Assembly (NCBI RefSeq): GCF_005937185.1
Contig: NZ_VCNI01000002.1
Coordinates: 744,001 to 808,000, forward strand
Direction of reading: 5' to 3'
Length of the DNA: 64,000 nt
Source of the DNA: Flagellimonas algicola
GTDB lineage: Bacteria > Bacteroidota > Bacteroidia > Flavobacteriales > Flavobacteriaceae
Position 1 is the stretch's first letter; each line of letters begins with the position of its first letter. The position numbers were made by a program, and so were the translations under genes. Shown here piece by piece: positions 62,980 to 64,000 of the stretch. The notes below the pieces were generated by a model, which saw nothing but the letters and a program-made list of their open reading frames with translations, was not told the origin of the DNA and made no database searches.

Positions 62980-63768
62980 TTACTTTAATATAATTTCGTC
63001 AAACCCTTTTGGAATTTTATAGGGAAAATTCAAGGGTCTGTTCAATTCAAGGCTTCTAAAACTAAGGTCAATTTTTGTGTTCTCATTCTTTTCCAATGCA
63101 ACAATATGAATTTCATTGGGCAGCACACTTCCCGATATATCCTGATAGGTATATTCAGCAGTAAGCAATCTATTGCTTTCCAGCTGTGCTATTTCCTGGG
63201 AATGAATTTTAAAATTTCCAGGTTCCAATTGGAACAGGATCTTAAACAATTCCCGGGCCTTCTTAGGTTTTAACTGATAATTGCTCCCATTTATTGTGGA
63301 CGTATATTTTTCATCCCTCATGTCTAAAACCGCTGTACCCAAAAGCAGGTTCTGTACTTTGGTAAAGTCCAATTCTGTCCCCAACAAATCACTTAGGTAG
63401 CTAAAGTCTCCGTCAAAATATTCATTCTGCAGTTTGTTATAGAAAGATACCCGCTCTGGGGTAATACGAGCCTTAACCATGCCTAAAGGAGCGCTAATCC
63501 ATATCACCTCATCTTTTTCCATTCGAAGACTCACCGTGACCCCCTGGGCGTCCTCACCATCTGAATAATCAATTTTGACCCTCCCGCTCAGGGTTTTAAA
63601 CTCAAGCTGGTTGGCATAATGGTTTTCGATGATCCGTTTGGTAGACAAACGGGAATCCACTTCACCCCCAGTTATGCTCTTTGCGGATTTACAAGCAGTA
63701 AAGCCCATCATCAAAATCAATGCAATTGCGGTAAAAAGGCGATTTGTTCTAAACTGAATGCCCATCAT
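62980..63768 (-). CDS. DUF4292 lipoprotein
   Basis: The 262-aa protein has a signal peptide with a FTAC lipobox (Cys26, then KSAKS) and a DUF4292 (LolB/LppX-like) body with LEFKTLSGRVKIDYSD and VWISAPLGMVKARITPERVSFYNKLQNEYF. Such proteins may move or insert lipoproteins or bind lipids. It is translationally coupled to the TPR gene upstream by a TAATG overlap and to the EnvC-like gene downstream (1-bp gap). Confidence 0.85.
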   Translation of the reverse strand: MMGIQFRTNRLFTAIALILMMGFTACKSAKSITGGEVDSRLSTKRIIENHYANQLEFKTLSGRVKIDYSDGEDAQGVTVSLRMEKDEVIWISAPLGMVKARITPERVSFYNKLQNEYFDGDFSYLSDLLGTELDFTKVQNLLLGTAVLDMRDEKYTSTINGSNYQLKPKKARELFKILFQLEPGNFKIHSQEIAQLESNRLLTAEYTYQDISGSVLPNEIHIVALEKNENTKIDLSFRSLELNRPLNFPYKIPKGFDEIILK

Positions 63769-64000
63769 TACAATCCGGGTTTTATTTTATTAAGATATTC
63801 TGTTGCCTTGGACGAATTTCCAATTTTGGTGTACGCCACGGAAAGTTCCTTATATATTTTATTGGCGAGTGCATCATCGTCAAATAAAAAATCCAAGGCT
63901 CCTTCCAACACCTCAATGGCTTTTGCCGTGTCCGATTTTCCATTGAGAGCAGCTCCATAGGCGTAGTGAAAAAACGCCTGAAGGGGATACGCTTCCAGTG
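63768..64000 (-). CDS. TPR-repeat protein, C-terminal part
   Basis: The last 76 codons of a frame that enters from the right window edge. It reads LEAYPLQAFFHYAYGAALNG, KSDTAKAIEVLEGALDFLFD and ANKIYKELSVAYTKIGN, with TPR helix pairs, and ends KIKPGL. Its stop overlaps the DUF4292 start as TAATG. The N-terminus is not in the window. Confidence 0.8.
   Translation of the reverse strand, partial: LEAYPLQAFFHYAYGAALNGKSDTAKAIEVLEGALDFLFDDDALANKIYKELSVAYTKIGNSSKATEYLNKIKPGL

Overview
The window comes from a member of the Bacteroidota, most probably a marine Flavobacteriaceae. The reasons are: a single-operon SUF Fe-S assembly system with a DUF2480 gene, a gliding lipoprotein GldH, an HU-CCDC81/SPOR fusion protein, many lipoproteins with acidic residues just after the lipid-bearing Cys, TAnnTTTG-type -7 promoter boxes, and a near absence of Shine-Dalgarno sequences. 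A genus-level call (a Muricauda/Allomuricauda-like organism) is only a guess. I saw no rRNA, tRNA or CRISPR array. Most of the window is core chromosome with small accessory insertions.

Layout. 0.2-3.2 kb: an outer-membrane DUF3078 protein and an IPT/Ig lipoprotein. 3.2-10.5 kb (minus strand): the operon sufA-sufB-sufC-sufD-sufS-sufE-sufT-(broken S23 gene)-DUF2480, whose spacers carry simple repeats. 10.6-14.4 kb: two lipoprotein propellers and thiL. 15.0-18.4 kb: brnQ followed by a small defence/toxin cluster (AbiH, SymE-like toxin, XRE regulator). 18.5-29.5 kb: Xaa-Pro aminopeptidase, a sortilin-like BNR protein, a DUF1624 membrane protein, an AraC regulator, an acyl-CoA dehydrogenase and a RimK/aspartoacylase pair. 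29.7-33.1 kb: sdhCAB. 33.2-41.2 kb: WD40/YceI with a divergent membrane-bound winged-helix regulator, an orphan Vsr, methionine aminotransferase, an S24-type repressor with a divergent small HTH gene, GNAT, and a 3-oxoacid CoA-transferase interrupted by an S23 gene. 41.3-46.1 kb: PBP1A-gldH-ricT and hicBA. 46.3-53.4 kb: a BspA-like lipoprotein, trhO, a candidate structured RNA, recA, and an ECF sigma factor with a membrane-spanning barrel partner. 53.6-64.0 kb: a LytS-like protein with an eroded ATPase domain, a repeat cluster enclosing a DUF559 nuclease, plsC, trpS, a GIY-YIG nuclease, dprA, HU/SPOR, thioesterase, aldo/keto reductase, an EnvC-like LytM protein, DUF4292 and a TPR protein cut by the window edge.

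Three things stand out. (1) Two unrelated surface-lipoprotein genes (1601 and 46309) carry upstream triplets of a 9-bp LytTR-like motif spaced exactly 21 bp apart and at the same distance from the start codon; this looks like a shared regulon. (2) A roughly 100-bp palindromic element with terminal inverted repeats occurs five times (one copy partial), encloses a DUF559 nuclease gene, and supplies or abuts the stop codons of its neighbours. (3) Small nucleic-acid-acting genes (DUF559, GIY-YIG, two S23 four-helix-bundle genes) are each bracketed by their own repeat family, which suggests small repeat-plus-gene mobile units.
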